The notes: generated by a model not told the origin, from the sequence alone. DNA of 64,000 nucleotides from Duganella zoogloeoides (GCF_034479515.1 NZ_CP140152.1:372001-436000); one strand, 5' to 3'. Shown: positions 22,922 to 33,390, counted from the stretch's first letter. Numbers and translations: made by a program.

Positions 22922-24225
22922 CCGTGTCTCCTCATGAACAAGGCGGCTGCCGCCGCCGGGTTGGATGGGTAATATGCGTGAAAATACGAAGCGGTCAATG
23001 AGCCAACGCGATACCAGGCTTCACCCTGGATTGCGGAGGGGTGCTTGATTGTATGCGCGGCTGGCGCCACTGTGGTTGTCAGTTTTGAATAATGAAAGGT
23101 GTGCCCGCGCAGAATGCCGTCGTCGGTGAGCAGTGCCTGCGGTCCCAGGCCGGCCAGGCGTGGCTGCATCGCCACAGCACCCGGCAGCAGGCCGGCCATC
23201 GGCCATGCTTGCCCCTGCTGGTCGGCGAGGGTATCGGCCAGCGCCATCATGCCGCCGCATTCCGCTACGATGGGCGTGCCGACGGCGTGCGCTGCGCGGA
23301 TCGAGGCGCGCCAGGTGGCAGCTGCACTCAACGCCGGTGCGTGCAGTTCGGGATAGCCGCCGGGCAGGTACACCGCGTGCGCCTCGGTTGGCACCGGTTC
23401 GTCGGCCAGCGGCGAGAAGAAAGTCAGCTCGGCGCCCAGCGCGCGCAGCAGGTCCAGGTTGGCGGGATACAGGAACATGAAGGCAGCGTCGCGGGCAATC
23501 GCAATCGTCGTGCCGTGCAGTGGCGTCGCTTCGAGGGGCGCTGCTGGCGCTGCAGGCATCTCGATGCGTACCGGCGCCAGGGCTTCCCACGCCGCTTCGT
23601 CGAACATCAGCTGGTCGGCCAGTTGGTCGAGCAGGGCATCGAGGTTATGGATTTCGCCGGGGACCACCAGGCCCAGGTGGCGCTCCGGCAGCGATACCTG
23701 CTGGCGCGGCATGGTGGCAAACAGCGGGATGTCGCGCAGCGATGCGGCCACCATCTTGCCGTGGTTTTCGCTGGCGATGCGGTTGGCGATCACGCCAGCC
23801 ATCTGCACCGGGCCGTAGTCGCGCAGGCCCATCACGATGGCGCCGGCTGTCTGCGCCATGGCGGAAGCATCGATCACGGCCAGTACCGGCACGCCGAAGG
23901 TGCGCGCGACATCGGCCGACGATGGCGTGCCGTCATATAAGCCCATCACGCCTTCGATCAGGATCACGTCCGCTTCTTGCGCGGCCTGCGCCAGCTGGCT
24001 GCGGCAATGTCCGAGCCCCACCATCCACAGGTCGAGCGTGCGCACCGGCGCACCGGTGGCGCGTTCGAGCAGCATCGGATCGATGAAGTCGGGACCGCAC
24101 TTGAACACGCGCACGCGGCGGCCCAGCTTGACCAGCTTGCGCGCCAGCGCGGCGGTGCAGGTGGTCTTGCCCTGGCCGGACGATACCGCCGCCACCATCA
24201 CCACTTTCACATCGAGGTAATTCAC
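22918..24225 (-). CDS. cbiA: Cobyrinic acid a,c-diamide synthase
   Basis: A 435-residue glutamine amidotransferase (CbiA/CobB) that amidates carboxylates a and c. The N-terminal ATPase carries VSSGQGKTT, and CGPDFIDPMLLERATG and EGVMGLYDG are family blocks. The C-terminal class I glutaminase carries VYLPGGYPELHA and VAECGGMMAL with the nucleophile cysteine. I use GTG 24225, whose GTGA overlaps the cobO stop by four bases; an internal ATG ten codons on is possible. Its presence shows that partly amidated corrinoids can be processed. Confidence 0.93.
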   Translation of the reverse strand: MNYLDVKVVMVAAVSSGQGKTTCTAALARKLVKLGRRVRVFKCGPDFIDPMLLERATGAPVRTLDLWMVGLGHCRSQLAQAAQEADVILIEGVMGLYDGTPSSADVARTFGVPVLAVIDASAMAQTAGAIVMGLRDYGPVQMAGVIANRIASENHGKMVAASLRDIPLFATMPRQQVSLPERHLGLVVPGEIHNLDALLDQLADQLMFDEAAWEALAPVRIEMPAAPAAPLEATPLHGTTIAIARDAAFMFLYPANLDLLRALGAELTFFSPLADEPVPTEAHAVYLPGGYPELHAPALSAAATWRASIRAAHAVGTPIVAECGGMMALADTLADQQGQAWPMAGLLPGAVAMQPRLAGLGPQALLTDDGILRGHTFHYSKLTTTVAPAAHTIKHPSAIQGEAWYRVGSLTASYFHAYYPSNPAAAAALFMRRHG

Positions 24226-24857
24226 CACTCGGTACCCAGCTGCGCGGCGATGCCCGCCTTGAACGCGTGCTTTATGACCGTCATATCGGTGACCGTGTCG
24301 GCAATCGCGATCAGCTCCTGTGGCGCGCCGCGGCCGGTGATCACCACGTGCTGCATTTGCGGCCGCGCCAGCAGGTCGTTGATGACCATTTCCACGTCGA
24401 GGTAGCGGTACTTGAGGGCGATGTTGAGTTCGTCGAGCACCACCAGGCCATACGCGGGGTCGTCGAGGAAGCGCTTGGCCTGTTCCCATGCCAGCGTGGC
24501 TTTTTCGATGTCGCGTTCGCGGTTCTGGGTCTCCCAGGTGTAGCCTTCGCCCATGGTGTGGAAGCTTACTTCGTCGGGGAAGCGGCGCAGGAACTGTTCT
24601 TCGCCGGTGGCCATCGCACCCTTGATGAACTGCACCACGCCGACCTTCATGTTGTGGCCCAGCGCGCGCGCCACCATGCCGAACGCGCTCGAGCTCTTGC
24701 CCTTGCCGTTGCCGGTGTTGACGATGATGATGCCGATCTGCTTGTTGGCGGACGCAATCTGGGCATCGATGATGGCTTTCTTGCGCTCCATGCGCACGCG
24801 ATGGCGCTCGTTCAGGGCGGCGTCGCCGGTATCAAGAGTGTTGGTCTGTTCGGTCAT
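24222..24857 (-). CDS. cobO: Cob(I)yrinic acid a,c-diamide adenosyltransferase
   Basis: A 211-residue CobA/CobO/BtuR-type adenosyltransferase that transfers the 5'-deoxyadenosyl group from ATP to reduced corrinoid. The P-loop is NTGNGKGKSSSAFG, followed by the family blocks GVVQFIKG, VVLDELNIAL and VITGRGAP. GAGGAG upstream of ATG 24857 is a strong ribosome site, and the start overlaps the btuD stop by four bases. Confidence 0.95.
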   Translation of the reverse strand: MTEQTNTLDTGDAALNERHRVRMERKKAIIDAQIASANKQIGIIIVNTGNGKGKSSSAFGMVARALGHNMKVGVVQFIKGAMATGEEQFLRRFPDEVSFHTMGEGYTWETQNRERDIEKATLAWEQAKRFLDDPAYGLVVLDELNIALKYRYLDVEMVINDLLARPQMQHVVITGRGAPQELIAIADTVTDMTVIKHAFKAGIAAQLGTEW

Positions 24858-25630
24858 GGTGTCTCCTCGGAAGGGATGAAGATGCTGCGGTGGCCGTGGC
24901 GGATGATTTCTATCGGGTGGCCCAGGTAGTCGCCCAGGATATCGGCGCGCATCACGTCCTCCCTGTCGCCGGCCAGCCAGCGGCCATCGCCGCGCAGCAG
25001 CAGCGCGTGGGTGGAGACGCTGTGCGCCAGGGTCAGGTCGTGGCCGATCATGACGACGGTCTTGCCCTGCTCGCGGCACAGGCGCGCCAGCTGCGTCATC
25101 ACGCTCACCTGGTGCGCCAGGTCGAGCGCATTGGCCGGTTCGTCGAGCAGCAGCAGCGGCGTGTCCTGCGCCAGCATGGCGGCAATCGCCACCCGCTGGC
25201 GCTCGCCGCCCGATAGGGTACGCACGTCGCGGCGGGCCAGGTCGGCCACTTCCATCGACGCCAGGGAGGCCAGTGCGATGGCGTGATCGTCGCTGCCTTC
25301 CCAGTAGCGGTGGTCGTGGTACGGGTGGCGCGCCGAGAGCACGGTTTCGATCACGGTGTAGGCAAAAGCGTCGCTGCGGCTTTGCGCCAGAAAGGCGCGC
25401 TGGCGCGCCAGTTCGGCCAGCGGCCAGTCGTTTAACGCGCGCTCGCGGATCGATACGGTCCCGGCGTCGGGTGGGCGCAAACCGGCCAGGGTGCGCAGCA
25501 GGGTGCTTTTGCCGGCGCCGTTGCGGCCGATCACGCTCCAGCATTCGCCAGCGCGCACCTGCCAGTCGAGGTTGGCGATCAGCTGGCGCTGGCCGATGTT
25601 CAGGGATAGTCGATGGGTGCTGATCATCAT
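24854..25630 (-). CDS. btuD: Cobalamin ABC transporter ATPase
   Basis: A 258-residue ABC ATPase. Walker A is GRNGAGKST, the signature is LSGGERQRVAIA, Walker B is LLLLDEPANALD, and the switch histidine lies in MIGHDLTLAHS. It pairs with the BtuC permease five bases upstream and BtuF downstream for vitamin B12 import. The start could be either of two adjacent ATGs (25630 or 25627). Confidence 0.93.
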   Translation of the reverse strand: MMISTHRLSLNIGQRQLIANLDWQVRAGECWSVIGRNGAGKSTLLRTLAGLRPPDAGTVSIRERALNDWPLAELARQRAFLAQSRSDAFAYTVIETVLSARHPYHDHRYWEGSDDHAIALASLASMEVADLARRDVRTLSGGERQRVAIAAMLAQDTPLLLLDEPANALDLAHQVSVMTQLARLCREQGKTVVMIGHDLTLAHSVSTHALLLRGDGRWLAGDREDVMRADILGDYLGHPIEIIRHGHRSIFIPSEETP

Positions 25631-25635
25631 GGGAA

Positions 25636-26658
25636 TCACTTGCGCAGCCGGTGCAACTGGTAGAGGAACACTGGCGCGCCCACCAGCGCAGTGATCACGC
25701 CAACGGGCAGCTGTTCCGGCGCGATGATGGTGCGCGCCAGCGTATCGGCCAGCATCAGGTAGGTACCGCCGGCCAGCGTGGCTGCAGGAATCAGCAGGCG
25801 GTGGTCGGGACCGACCGCGAAGCGGCATGCGTGCGGTACGATCAGCCCCACGAAGCCGATGCTGCCGGCGGTAGTGACCGCGCTGGCGGTGAGCAGGCCC
25901 GAAACGAAAAACAGACCCTTGCGCAGCGCGCCCACGCGGATGCCCAGCGTGGCGGCGGCTTCCGCGTGCAGCGCCATCACGTTCATGGCGCGCGCATTTT
26001 TGACTGCGAACAGCAGCGCGGCCACCAGCACCACGCACGGCATCCAGCGCAGCGGCGCGCCGGCCATGTCGCCGATCATCCAGAACACCATGCTGCGCAG
26101 GCGGCTGTCGGGTGCGATCGACAGCATCAATGTCACCAGCGCCATGCAGGCCGAGGACAAAATCACGCCGGTGAGCAGCAGCAGGGCGGTGCCGCCATCG
26201 GCTGCGGACCCGCCGCGCAAATCGCGCCGTGCCAGCAGGTACAGCAGCATGGAGACGGCCACCGCGCCGCCGAAGGCCGCCGCATCGACCATCCACGCCG
26301 CGCACATGAACATCAATGCCGCCAGCGCGCCGACCGAAGCGCCGGCAGAAATACCCAGCACATAAGGATCGGCCAGCGGGTTGCGCAGCAAGGCCTGCAT
26401 CATCACGCCCGCCAGCGACAACGCCGCGCCGGTAATGAAAGCGGTGAGCGCACGATGCACGCGCAGGTCGAGCAGGGTGGCGGCCAGCGTCGACTTCTCG
26501 CCATGGAGCAGATTGGCTATCGCCGCCGGCATATCGGCAAGCGGCACCTCAACCGACCCGGTCATCCCCGAAAACACCAGTCCCGCCAGCGCGAACAGCG
26601 CCAGGCCGCCCAACACCACGGCGGCGCGCTGCTGCAACTTGCGAGAAAAATCAGCCAT
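25636..26658 (-). CDS. btuC: Cobalamin ABC transporter permease
   Basis: A 340-residue FecCD-type permease with about ten membrane helices. Family motifs are RVHRALTAFITGAALSLAG, RNPLADPYVLGISAGAS and IGFVGLIVPH. It forms the channel for B12 with BtuD. A 106-base gap with a long hairpin separates it from btuB. Confidence 0.93.
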   Translation of the reverse strand: MADFSRKLQQRAAVVLGGLALFALAGLVFSGMTGSVEVPLADMPAAIANLLHGEKSTLAATLLDLRVHRALTAFITGAALSLAGVMMQALLRNPLADPYVLGISAGASVGALAALMFMCAAWMVDAAAFGGAVAVSMLLYLLARRDLRGGSAADGGTALLLLTGVILSSACMALVTLMLSIAPDSRLRSMVFWMIGDMAGAPLRWMPCVVLVAALLFAVKNARAMNVMALHAEAAATLGIRVGALRKGLFFVSGLLTASAVTTAGSIGFVGLIVPHACRFAVGPDHRLLIPAATLAGGTYLMLADTLARTIIAPEQLPVGVITALVGAPVFLYQLHRLRK

Positions 26659-26674
26659 TTACTCTTTCCTAAAA

Positions 26675-26757
26675 TTCGGGGTCAGTGCCGACATTTAGAC
26701 ACAGGCTCTGCAATGATAAAGCAGAGGTCGTGTCCGAATGTCGGCACTGACCCCGAA
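26675..26757. repeat. Long imperfect inverted repeat (REPIN-like) between btuB and btuC
   Basis: The outer arms match perfectly for 21 bp: the left arm starts TTCGGGGTCAGTGCC at 26675 and the right arm ends at 26757. Pairing continues with five mismatches to a nine-base loop at 26712-26720, so 32 of 37 arm positions pair. The layout of two inverted REP-type units resembles REPINs mobilised by RAYT transposases. As RNA it would be a strong hairpin inside the btuB-btuC transcript. Confidence 0.8.
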
Positions 26758-26764
26758 GTGGGGA

Positions 26765-28615
26765 TTACTTGTAGCCGTAGCGGATGCCGGCAAAGACTTT
26801 GGCGCCCGGGGTATTGTAGTAGCGGGCCAGGTCGTATTGTTTGTCGCCGATGTTATTCCAGCGTACCAGAGCGGACCAGTCACGGGTGAAGGCATACATG
26901 GCGTACAGGTTTACCAGGCCGTAGCCGCCCAGGCGGACGGTGTTGGCGGCGTTTTCGAAGCGGGCGCTCGACAGCTCCACTTCCACGCCCGCTTTCAGGG
27001 CGCCGGTGCCGTAATCGGCGGTGATGTTGGCGTGGCGCTTGGCGCGGCGGATCAGGCGTTTGCCGGTGGTGTCGTCCTGCGGCTCTCGCAGGTCGGCGTT
27101 GGCGCCCAGGTTGACGCCCATCACGCGCGTCGCGGCCGACAGGGTGATGCCTTCCAGCGTGGCGCGGTTGACGTTGTAGGCGCAGCCGCTGGTGTAGCCG
27201 CCACCGAACGGGCACGGATTGGTGTTAACCAGCATGTCGGTCAGCCGATTGCGGTAGTAGCCGGCGCTCATCGCGTTGACACCGTCGTCGTAGCGCAGGC
27301 CCACTTCGGCGTTGCGGCCTTTTTCCGGCCGGTTGGCGGCGTTGCCATAGTTCGGGAAGTACAACTCGTTGTAGGTCGGCGCGCGGAAGCTGCTGCCATA
27401 GCTGGCGGTGACGCGCAGCGCCCGGGTGAACTGGTAGCCATAGCCGATGGCGCCGGTGTTCTTGTTACCGTAAACCGAATTGTCGCGCCGTGCGCTGGCG
27501 CTGAGCAGGTGCGCGCCACGGCGGGCGTTGTACGACGCCGCGAACGAATTGGTGTTGCGGTCGCGGTTCATGGCGGCCGCGCCGTTGGTGTCCACTTCTT
27601 CCTTGCGGTGCTCGTACAGCAGTTGCAGCGTGTCGCCGCCGATCGTCACGTCGTTTTGCCAGGTGATGAAGCTTTGTTCGGTATCGATACGGGTGTAGCC
27701 GGCAGCGGTGGCGTTAATGTAGTTGGCGCCCTTGTCGCGGGTTTCGGAATACTGCAGCAGGCTGCGCCACGATGGCAGCAGCTGCGCCCTGGCGAATACG
27801 CTGGCGGTGTCGATGGTGTTCTCGCTACGCGTGTCGTAGCTGGACAAGCCCGAATCGTATTGCGCATCGAGGCGGCTATGCAGGAACAGCGCGCCTGCTT
27901 CCACGCCCTTGGCCAGTTGCAAGCCGAATTGGCCGGAGACGTTTTCCTTGTCGTAGCCGTCGTCGTCCGGATTGTACGAGGACAGGCCGGGACGGGTGGT
28001 GGAGAAGCCATCCGACTTTTCCTTGCCGGCGCTGATGGCGTAGCTGAAGCTGTGCTCACCGCCGGTGCTGCCGGACACCGTGGCATCGGCTTCGCGCGTG
28101 TTATCGCTGCCGTAGCCGGCGAAACCGGTGACGGCCGGCGTGCCCTGGCCCTTTTTGGTAAAGATCTGGATCACGCCGCCGATGGCGTCCGCGCCGTACA
28201 GGGAACTCAAGGGGCCATAGACGATTTCGATGCGGTCGATGGCGGTGAGCGGAATCGCGCTCCAGTTGGCGGCGCCCGTCGTCGATGATCCGATGCGCAC
28301 GCCATCGACCAGCACGATGCTCTGGTTGCTGTTGGCGCCGCGTATATAGACGTTCGACGAGCTGCCTGCGCCGCCGTTGCGCGTGACCTCGATGCCGCGC
28401 TGGCGCTTGAGCAGATCGATGATGGAGCCCGCGCCCGTCCGGGCGATCTGTTCGGCGTCGATGATGGTGCTGTCGCTGATGACGTCGGCCAGCGCTTGCG
28501 GCGTGCGGGTGGCCGTAACCAGTACCGTGGATGCAGGTTCTGCGTGAGCGTGGCAGGTGGCCAGGACGAAAGCGAAGGCGGGCAAGGGCAGCGCCGGGGT
28601 AAAGCGAAGGATCAT
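26765..28615 (-). CDS. btuB: TonB-dependent cobalamin receptor
   Basis: A 616-residue outer-membrane receptor with a signal peptide cleaved near HAHAEP. A TonB box-like STVLVTATRTP follows. The plug domain includes VYIRGANSNQSIVLVDGVR and YGPLSSLYGADAIGGVIQI, then a 22-strand barrel ending FAGIRYGYK. The cobalamin riboswitch immediately upstream supports B12 as substrate. ATG 28615 is chosen because it begins the signal peptide; the open frame upstream runs into the riboswitch. Confidence 0.93.
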   Translation of the reverse strand: MILRFTPALPLPAFAFVLATCHAHAEPASTVLVTATRTPQALADVISDSTIIDAEQIARTGAGSIIDLLKRQRGIEVTRNGGAGSSSNVYIRGANSNQSIVLVDGVRIGSSTTGAANWSAIPLTAIDRIEIVYGPLSSLYGADAIGGVIQIFTKKGQGTPAVTGFAGYGSDNTREADATVSGSTGGEHSFSYAISAGKEKSDGFSTTRPGLSSYNPDDDGYDKENVSGQFGLQLAKGVEAGALFLHSRLDAQYDSGLSSYDTRSENTIDTASVFARAQLLPSWRSLLQYSETRDKGANYINATAAGYTRIDTEQSFITWQNDVTIGGDTLQLLYEHRKEEVDTNGAAAMNRDRNTNSFAASYNARRGAHLLSASARRDNSVYGNKNTGAIGYGYQFTRALRVTASYGSSFRAPTYNELYFPNYGNAANRPEKGRNAEVGLRYDDGVNAMSAGYYRNRLTDMLVNTNPCPFGGGYTSGCAYNVNRATLEGITLSAATRVMGVNLGANADLREPQDDTTGKRLIRRAKRHANITADYGTGALKAGVEVELSSARFENAANTVRLGGYGLVNLYAMYAFTRDWSALVRWNNIGDKQYDLARYYNTPGAKVFAGIRYGYK

Positions 28616-28716
28616 GATTGCTGTTTCTGTAAAGGGCAACCGGCCAGCATCCCGCAGGCCAGATTGAACAGAAGCGCATGGCGGCGCGTGCGCCGGCTCG
28701 TGTGCTTCCACCAGGT

Positions 28717-28910
28717 TTGGCCGGTATCCGGGCTGACAAGCGGCCAATCCACCTTCCCATGCAGCGCACAGTGGTTGTCAGGACTGGGTTGTCGCCATAG
28801 GCGACGCTTGTTGACCGTTGCGGGGGCAGCACACGCAGGCCCGGTCGAGGGGGCTTCGTGTTTCCCGTTTAACTGCGCATCCGGACGGACGCGCGGGCAC
28901 CAAAACCCGG
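28717..28910 (-). promoter_or_regulatory. Cobalamin riboswitch upstream of btuB
   Basis: Read on the minus strand it has the conserved order of the AdoCbl aptamer: GGTGCCCGC, GTTAAACGGGAA, the core GCTGCCCCCGCAACGGTCA, a variable stem, and the B12-box region ending CCCGGATACCGGCC. The aptamer ends about 100 bases before the btuB start, leaving room for an expression platform. B12 binding would lower expression of btuB and probably of the nine genes behind it. Confidence 0.93.
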
Positions 28911-28912
28911 GC

Positions 28913-28918
28913 ATTATA
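28913..28918 (-). promoter_or_regulatory. -10 element of the btuB riboswitch transcript
   Basis: A perfect TATAAT on the minus strand lies just before the aptamer. No good -35 hexamer is seen at 16-18 bases, so the promoter may need an activator or be weak. Confidence 0.45.
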
Positions 28919-29040
28919 CGGCTTTGTGCCGTGTAGTCCCTCGCGCGCCCGATAAAGCCCTTGGCGCAAGGCGTGGCGACCAGGATAGGGGGGATGGTCG
29001 GCAAGAGTGGCTCCCCAGCCATCGAGCCATGACCGCGCGC

Positions 29041-29604
29041 TTACCTGGCAGAGCGGTGCGGCAGGATCAGCGCTTCGCCATATGGCAGACGGTGCGGCGC
29101 GCCGGCCGCTTGCAGCGCCATTGCCAGCGGCGCCAGGCCGGCGTGACAGGCGGCCAGCAACCGCATGGTGCCGGCGTGGCAGACCACGATCGCTGCGCCG
29201 TCTGTGCTGTCATCGAGATGGCGCGGCAGGTCGGCATAGAAGGCGGCAACGCGTTCAGCCATCTGCAGCACGCTCTCGCCATTGCCGGGGCGGTAGTTGG
29301 CCAGGTCGGCGGTCCATGCATCGACGCCTGCGCGGGGAATGCTGTCCCACGGCTGCATCTCCCAGTCGCCAAAATCCATTTCCATCAGCCGCGCATCGAA
29401 CACGGGGGCAGGCGTCAGGCGCATCGCCAGCGCCGCGCAGCGTTGCAGAGGACTGGAAAACAGCGGCAGTCCGGCCGGCACCTGGGGCAGCAATGCGGCG
29501 ACGGCCTGCTCCAGGTGTCCGGGCGCCACTGCCAGGTCGGTGCGGCCGTAGCACATGCCCGGCGCGACGTCTGGCTGCGGGTGGCGGATCAGGACCAGCC
29601 GCAT
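29041..29604 (-). CDS. cobC: Alpha-ribazole phosphatase (histidine phosphatase family)
   Basis: A 187-residue histidine-phosphatase protein. The catalytic RHP motif is at residues 7-9 (LVLIRHPQPD), the second histidine is in VVCHAGTMRLL, and the acidic residue is in EMDFGDWE. It would remove the phosphate from alpha-ribazole-5'-phosphate or adenosylcobalamin-5'-phosphate. It follows cobS by four bases, which supports the assignment over other members of this broad family. Confidence 0.88.
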   Translation of the reverse strand: MRLVLIRHPQPDVAPGMCYGRTDLAVAPGHLEQAVAALLPQVPAGLPLFSSPLQRCAALAMRLTPAPVFDARLMEMDFGDWEMQPWDSIPRAGVDAWTADLANYRPGNGESVLQMAERVAAFYADLPRHLDDSTDGAAIVVCHAGTMRLLAACHAGLAPLAMALQAAGAPHRLPYGEALILPHRSAR

Positions 29605-29608
29605 GGTG

Positions 29609-30391
29609 CTAAAAGAACTGGCCGCTGGTATGCAGGCCGGCCAGCACGCACAGGTAGAACATCACTTCCGTCACCTGCTGCACGGCGCCCAGGCAGTCGC
29701 CCGTGTAGCCGCCGATGCGGCGCACGAATTTGCGGGCCAGCCAGATGGTGGCCACCAGCGCGCAAGCCACGCCGGACAGCAGCATGGTCCACGACAGCCA
29801 GTTCAGCCAGATCAGCAGCAGTGCCGGCGCCAGCGCGGTTACGGCGGCAATGGCAAATTCCGGCGTCGCCATTTTCTGCGCCAGCGGCTTGGCCTTGCCC
29901 TCGGCGCGCGCGTAGTCGAGGCGCCAGATCAGCGCCGTGGCCATCAGGCGCGACATCGGGTGCGCGAACAGCAGAGCGGCAATTGCGCCATACGGCGGCA
30001 GCATGGTCAGGGTCGCGCACTTGAGCAGCAGCAGGCAGAAGATACCGATCGCGCCGTAGGCGCCGATGCGCGAATCCTTCATGATCTCGAGCACGCGTTC
30101 ACCGGTCATGCCGCCACCGAAACCGTCGCAGGTATCGGCAAAGCCGTCTTCATGAAACGCGCCGGTGACATAGATGCCGGCTGCCGTGGATAAAATGGCG
30201 GCAATCGCCGGCGGGAAAAGCTTAAAGGCGATCGTGTAGACGACACCTGTGATCAGGGCCACCACCACGCCGACGAGCGGAAAGTAGCGCGAAGCCTGGT
30301 TCAGCCACGCCGGATCGAATCCCACCCAGCGCGGGATCGGCAGCCGGGTAAAGAACTGCAAGGCGGTGAAGAACAGGCGGAGCTGGTGCAT
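29609..30391 (-). CDS. cobS: Adenosylcobinamide-GDP ribazoletransferase (cobalamin synthase)
   Basis: A 260-residue polytopic inner-membrane enzyme that joins adenosylcobinamide-GDP to alpha-ribazole phosphate. The metal-binding signature HEDGFADTCDGFGGG near residue 80 and the N-terminal FTRLPIP segment are typical. It starts three bases after the cobT stop. Confidence 0.95.
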   Translation of the reverse strand: MHQLRLFFTALQFFTRLPIPRWVGFDPAWLNQASRYFPLVGVVVALITGVVYTIAFKLFPPAIAAILSTAAGIYVTGAFHEDGFADTCDGFGGGMTGERVLEIMKDSRIGAYGAIGIFCLLLLKCATLTMLPPYGAIAALLFAHPMSRLMATALIWRLDYARAEGKAKPLAQKMATPEFAIAAVTALAPALLLIWLNWLSWTMLLSGVACALVATIWLARKFVRRIGGYTGDCLGAVQQVTEVMFYLCVLAGLHTSGQFF

Positions 30392-30394
30392 GGG

Positions 30395-31429
30395 TTAATC
30401 CGCCTTGGCGCTGACTTGCGCCGATTCGAACGTGGCCATGCGATTGAGGAAATTGACGGCTGCATGCAGCAGCGGCAGCGCCAGCGCGCAGCCGGTGCCT
30501 TCGCCCAGGCGCAGGCCCAGCGACAACAGCGGCTTGGCATCGAGCGCCGCCAGCATTTGGCGGTGGCCTTGTTCGTCGGAGCAGTGGGCGAACACGCAGT
30601 AGTCGAGGATGGCCGGTTGCAGCCGTGCGGCCACCAGCAGCGCACTGGTGACGATGAAGCCGTCGATCAGCAGCACCTTGCGCAGTGCTGCCGCCTTGAG
30701 CATGGCGCCAGCCATCATGGCGATTTCCAGGCCGCCGAACGTGGCCAGCACGTCGAGCGGCTCATTGACCGAGGCATGGCGGGCCACTGCCGCCTCGATC
30801 ACGCGCTGCTTGTGCAGTACTCCTGTGGGCGACAGGCCGGTGCCGGCGCCCACGCATTGAGCAACCGGGATGCCGGTGAGTTTGTGCATCAGGGCCGCCG
30901 CTGCCGTGGTATTACCGATACCCATTTCACCGAAGCCGACCACATTGCCTTCCAGTTCAGCGGCCAGCGCCATGCCGGCGGCCAGCGCGGCGTGGCAGGT
31001 GGCGCGGCTCATGGCCGGCTCCTGGGCAAAATTGTGGGTGCCATTGGCCAGCTTGCGGTCGACCAAACCGTCACGCGGACCGAAGGCGTGGTTGACGCCG
31101 GCGTCGATCACTTGCAACGGGCAGTTGTTTTGTTCGGCGAACACATTGATGGCCGCGCCGCCGGCCAGGAAGTTCTCCACCATTTGCCACGTCACGTCCT
31201 GCGGATAGGCGGAAATGCCCTCCGTCACCACGCCATGGTCCGCTGCGAACACCAGGATGGCGGGTGAGCGCACGGCGATGTCGCGCGTGTTCTGGATCAG
31301 TCCCAGCTGTTTCGCCAGCGATTCCAGCACGCCCAGGCTTCCCAACGGCTTGGTCTTGTTATTAATGGCCTGATCGAGCAGGTCCGACAGGGCATCATCG
31401 GCGGTAGGGGAAATAGCAGGAATGAACAT
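30395..31429 (-). CDS. cobT: Nicotinate-nucleotide-dimethylbenzimidazole phosphoribosyltransferase
   Basis: A 344-residue CobT that makes alpha-ribazole phosphate from dimethylbenzimidazole. Conserved blocks: VFAADHGVVTEGISAYP, GEMGIGNTTAAAAL, VGAGTGL and RLGEGTGCALALPLL, which carries the catalytic glutamate. It is first in cobT-cobS-cobC and reads away from rrn2. Only a weak AAGAA precedes ATG 31429. This trio lies upstream of the riboswitch and so is not under its control unless another element exists. Confidence 0.95.
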   Translation of the reverse strand: MFIPAISPTADDALSDLLDQAINNKTKPLGSLGVLESLAKQLGLIQNTRDIAVRSPAILVFAADHGVVTEGISAYPQDVTWQMVENFLAGGAAINVFAEQNNCPLQVIDAGVNHAFGPRDGLVDRKLANGTHNFAQEPAMSRATCHAALAAGMALAAELEGNVVGFGEMGIGNTTAAAALMHKLTGIPVAQCVGAGTGLSPTGVLHKQRVIEAAVARHASVNEPLDVLATFGGLEIAMMAGAMLKAAALRKVLLIDGFIVTSALLVAARLQPAILDYCVFAHCSDEQGHRQMLAALDAKPLLSLGLRLGEGTGCALALPLLHAAVNFLNRMATFESAQVSAKAD

Positions 31430-31494
31430 ATTCTTGTTTATATAAGGAAGAGAGGACCGTTGCTACGATATCACAGAGAATAACGGCCACCCCC

Positions 31495-31523
31495 TTGCCA
31501 GCCCGGATACTCTGCGATATAGT
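31495..31523 (+). promoter_or_regulatory. rrn operon 2 promoter P1
   Basis: TTGCCA at 31495-31500 and TATAGT at 31518-31523 with a 17-base spacer. It has a weaker -10 and a shorter spacer than P1 of rrn1 and rrn3. The left arm GCCAGCCC is present but the right arm of the inverted repeat is missing. Confidence 0.65.
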
Positions 31524-31578
31524 TCTGTCCCTCGCAGAACACTGTGTCAAACACAGAGTGAAACGAGAAAAAAGAAAG

Positions 31579-31607
31579 TTGACGAGATAAAAGAAACACT
31601 TCATAAT
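31579..31607 (+). promoter_or_regulatory. rrn operon 2 promoter P2
   Basis: TTGACG at 31579-31584, a 17-base spacer, and CATAAT at 31602-31607. It is the best -10 of the three P2 promoters. Confidence 0.6.
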
Positions 31608-31858
31608 CTCGCTTCTTCGCTGACAGACAAAACGCTTTGTTGGCAAGCAGTACCGAATAAGTTCTTTAAAAATTAACAGTCGATAAGTGTGGACGTTTGA
31701 TGACAGTGCACACGCTGCTTGCAGCGTGATACTTAAATTATCAAATGTTCACAAGAAGTAATGAAATAGGCGCTATGAAAATAGTGGCCTGTCAGTATTT
31801 TGAGTGAGCGACCCCTTAGCAATAAGGGTGACACGAAAGTGTCAAATAAACAGAGATT
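31608..31858 (+). promoter_or_regulatory. rrn2 leader
   Basis: It contains the boxA-like GTTCTTTAAAA at 31661 and the 16S processing-stem strand. The two hairpins before 16S (CCCTTAGCAATAAGGG and GACACGAAAGTGTC) keep the folds of rrn1 and rrn3 with different stem sequences. Confidence 0.65.

Positions 31859-33390
<1,532 letters not shown>

Noticed and set aside
26738..28288. A 516-residue plus-strand open frame opposite btuB
   Set aside because: Valine/alanine/glycine-rich antisense frame; btuB on the other strand has a signal peptide, plug and barrel.
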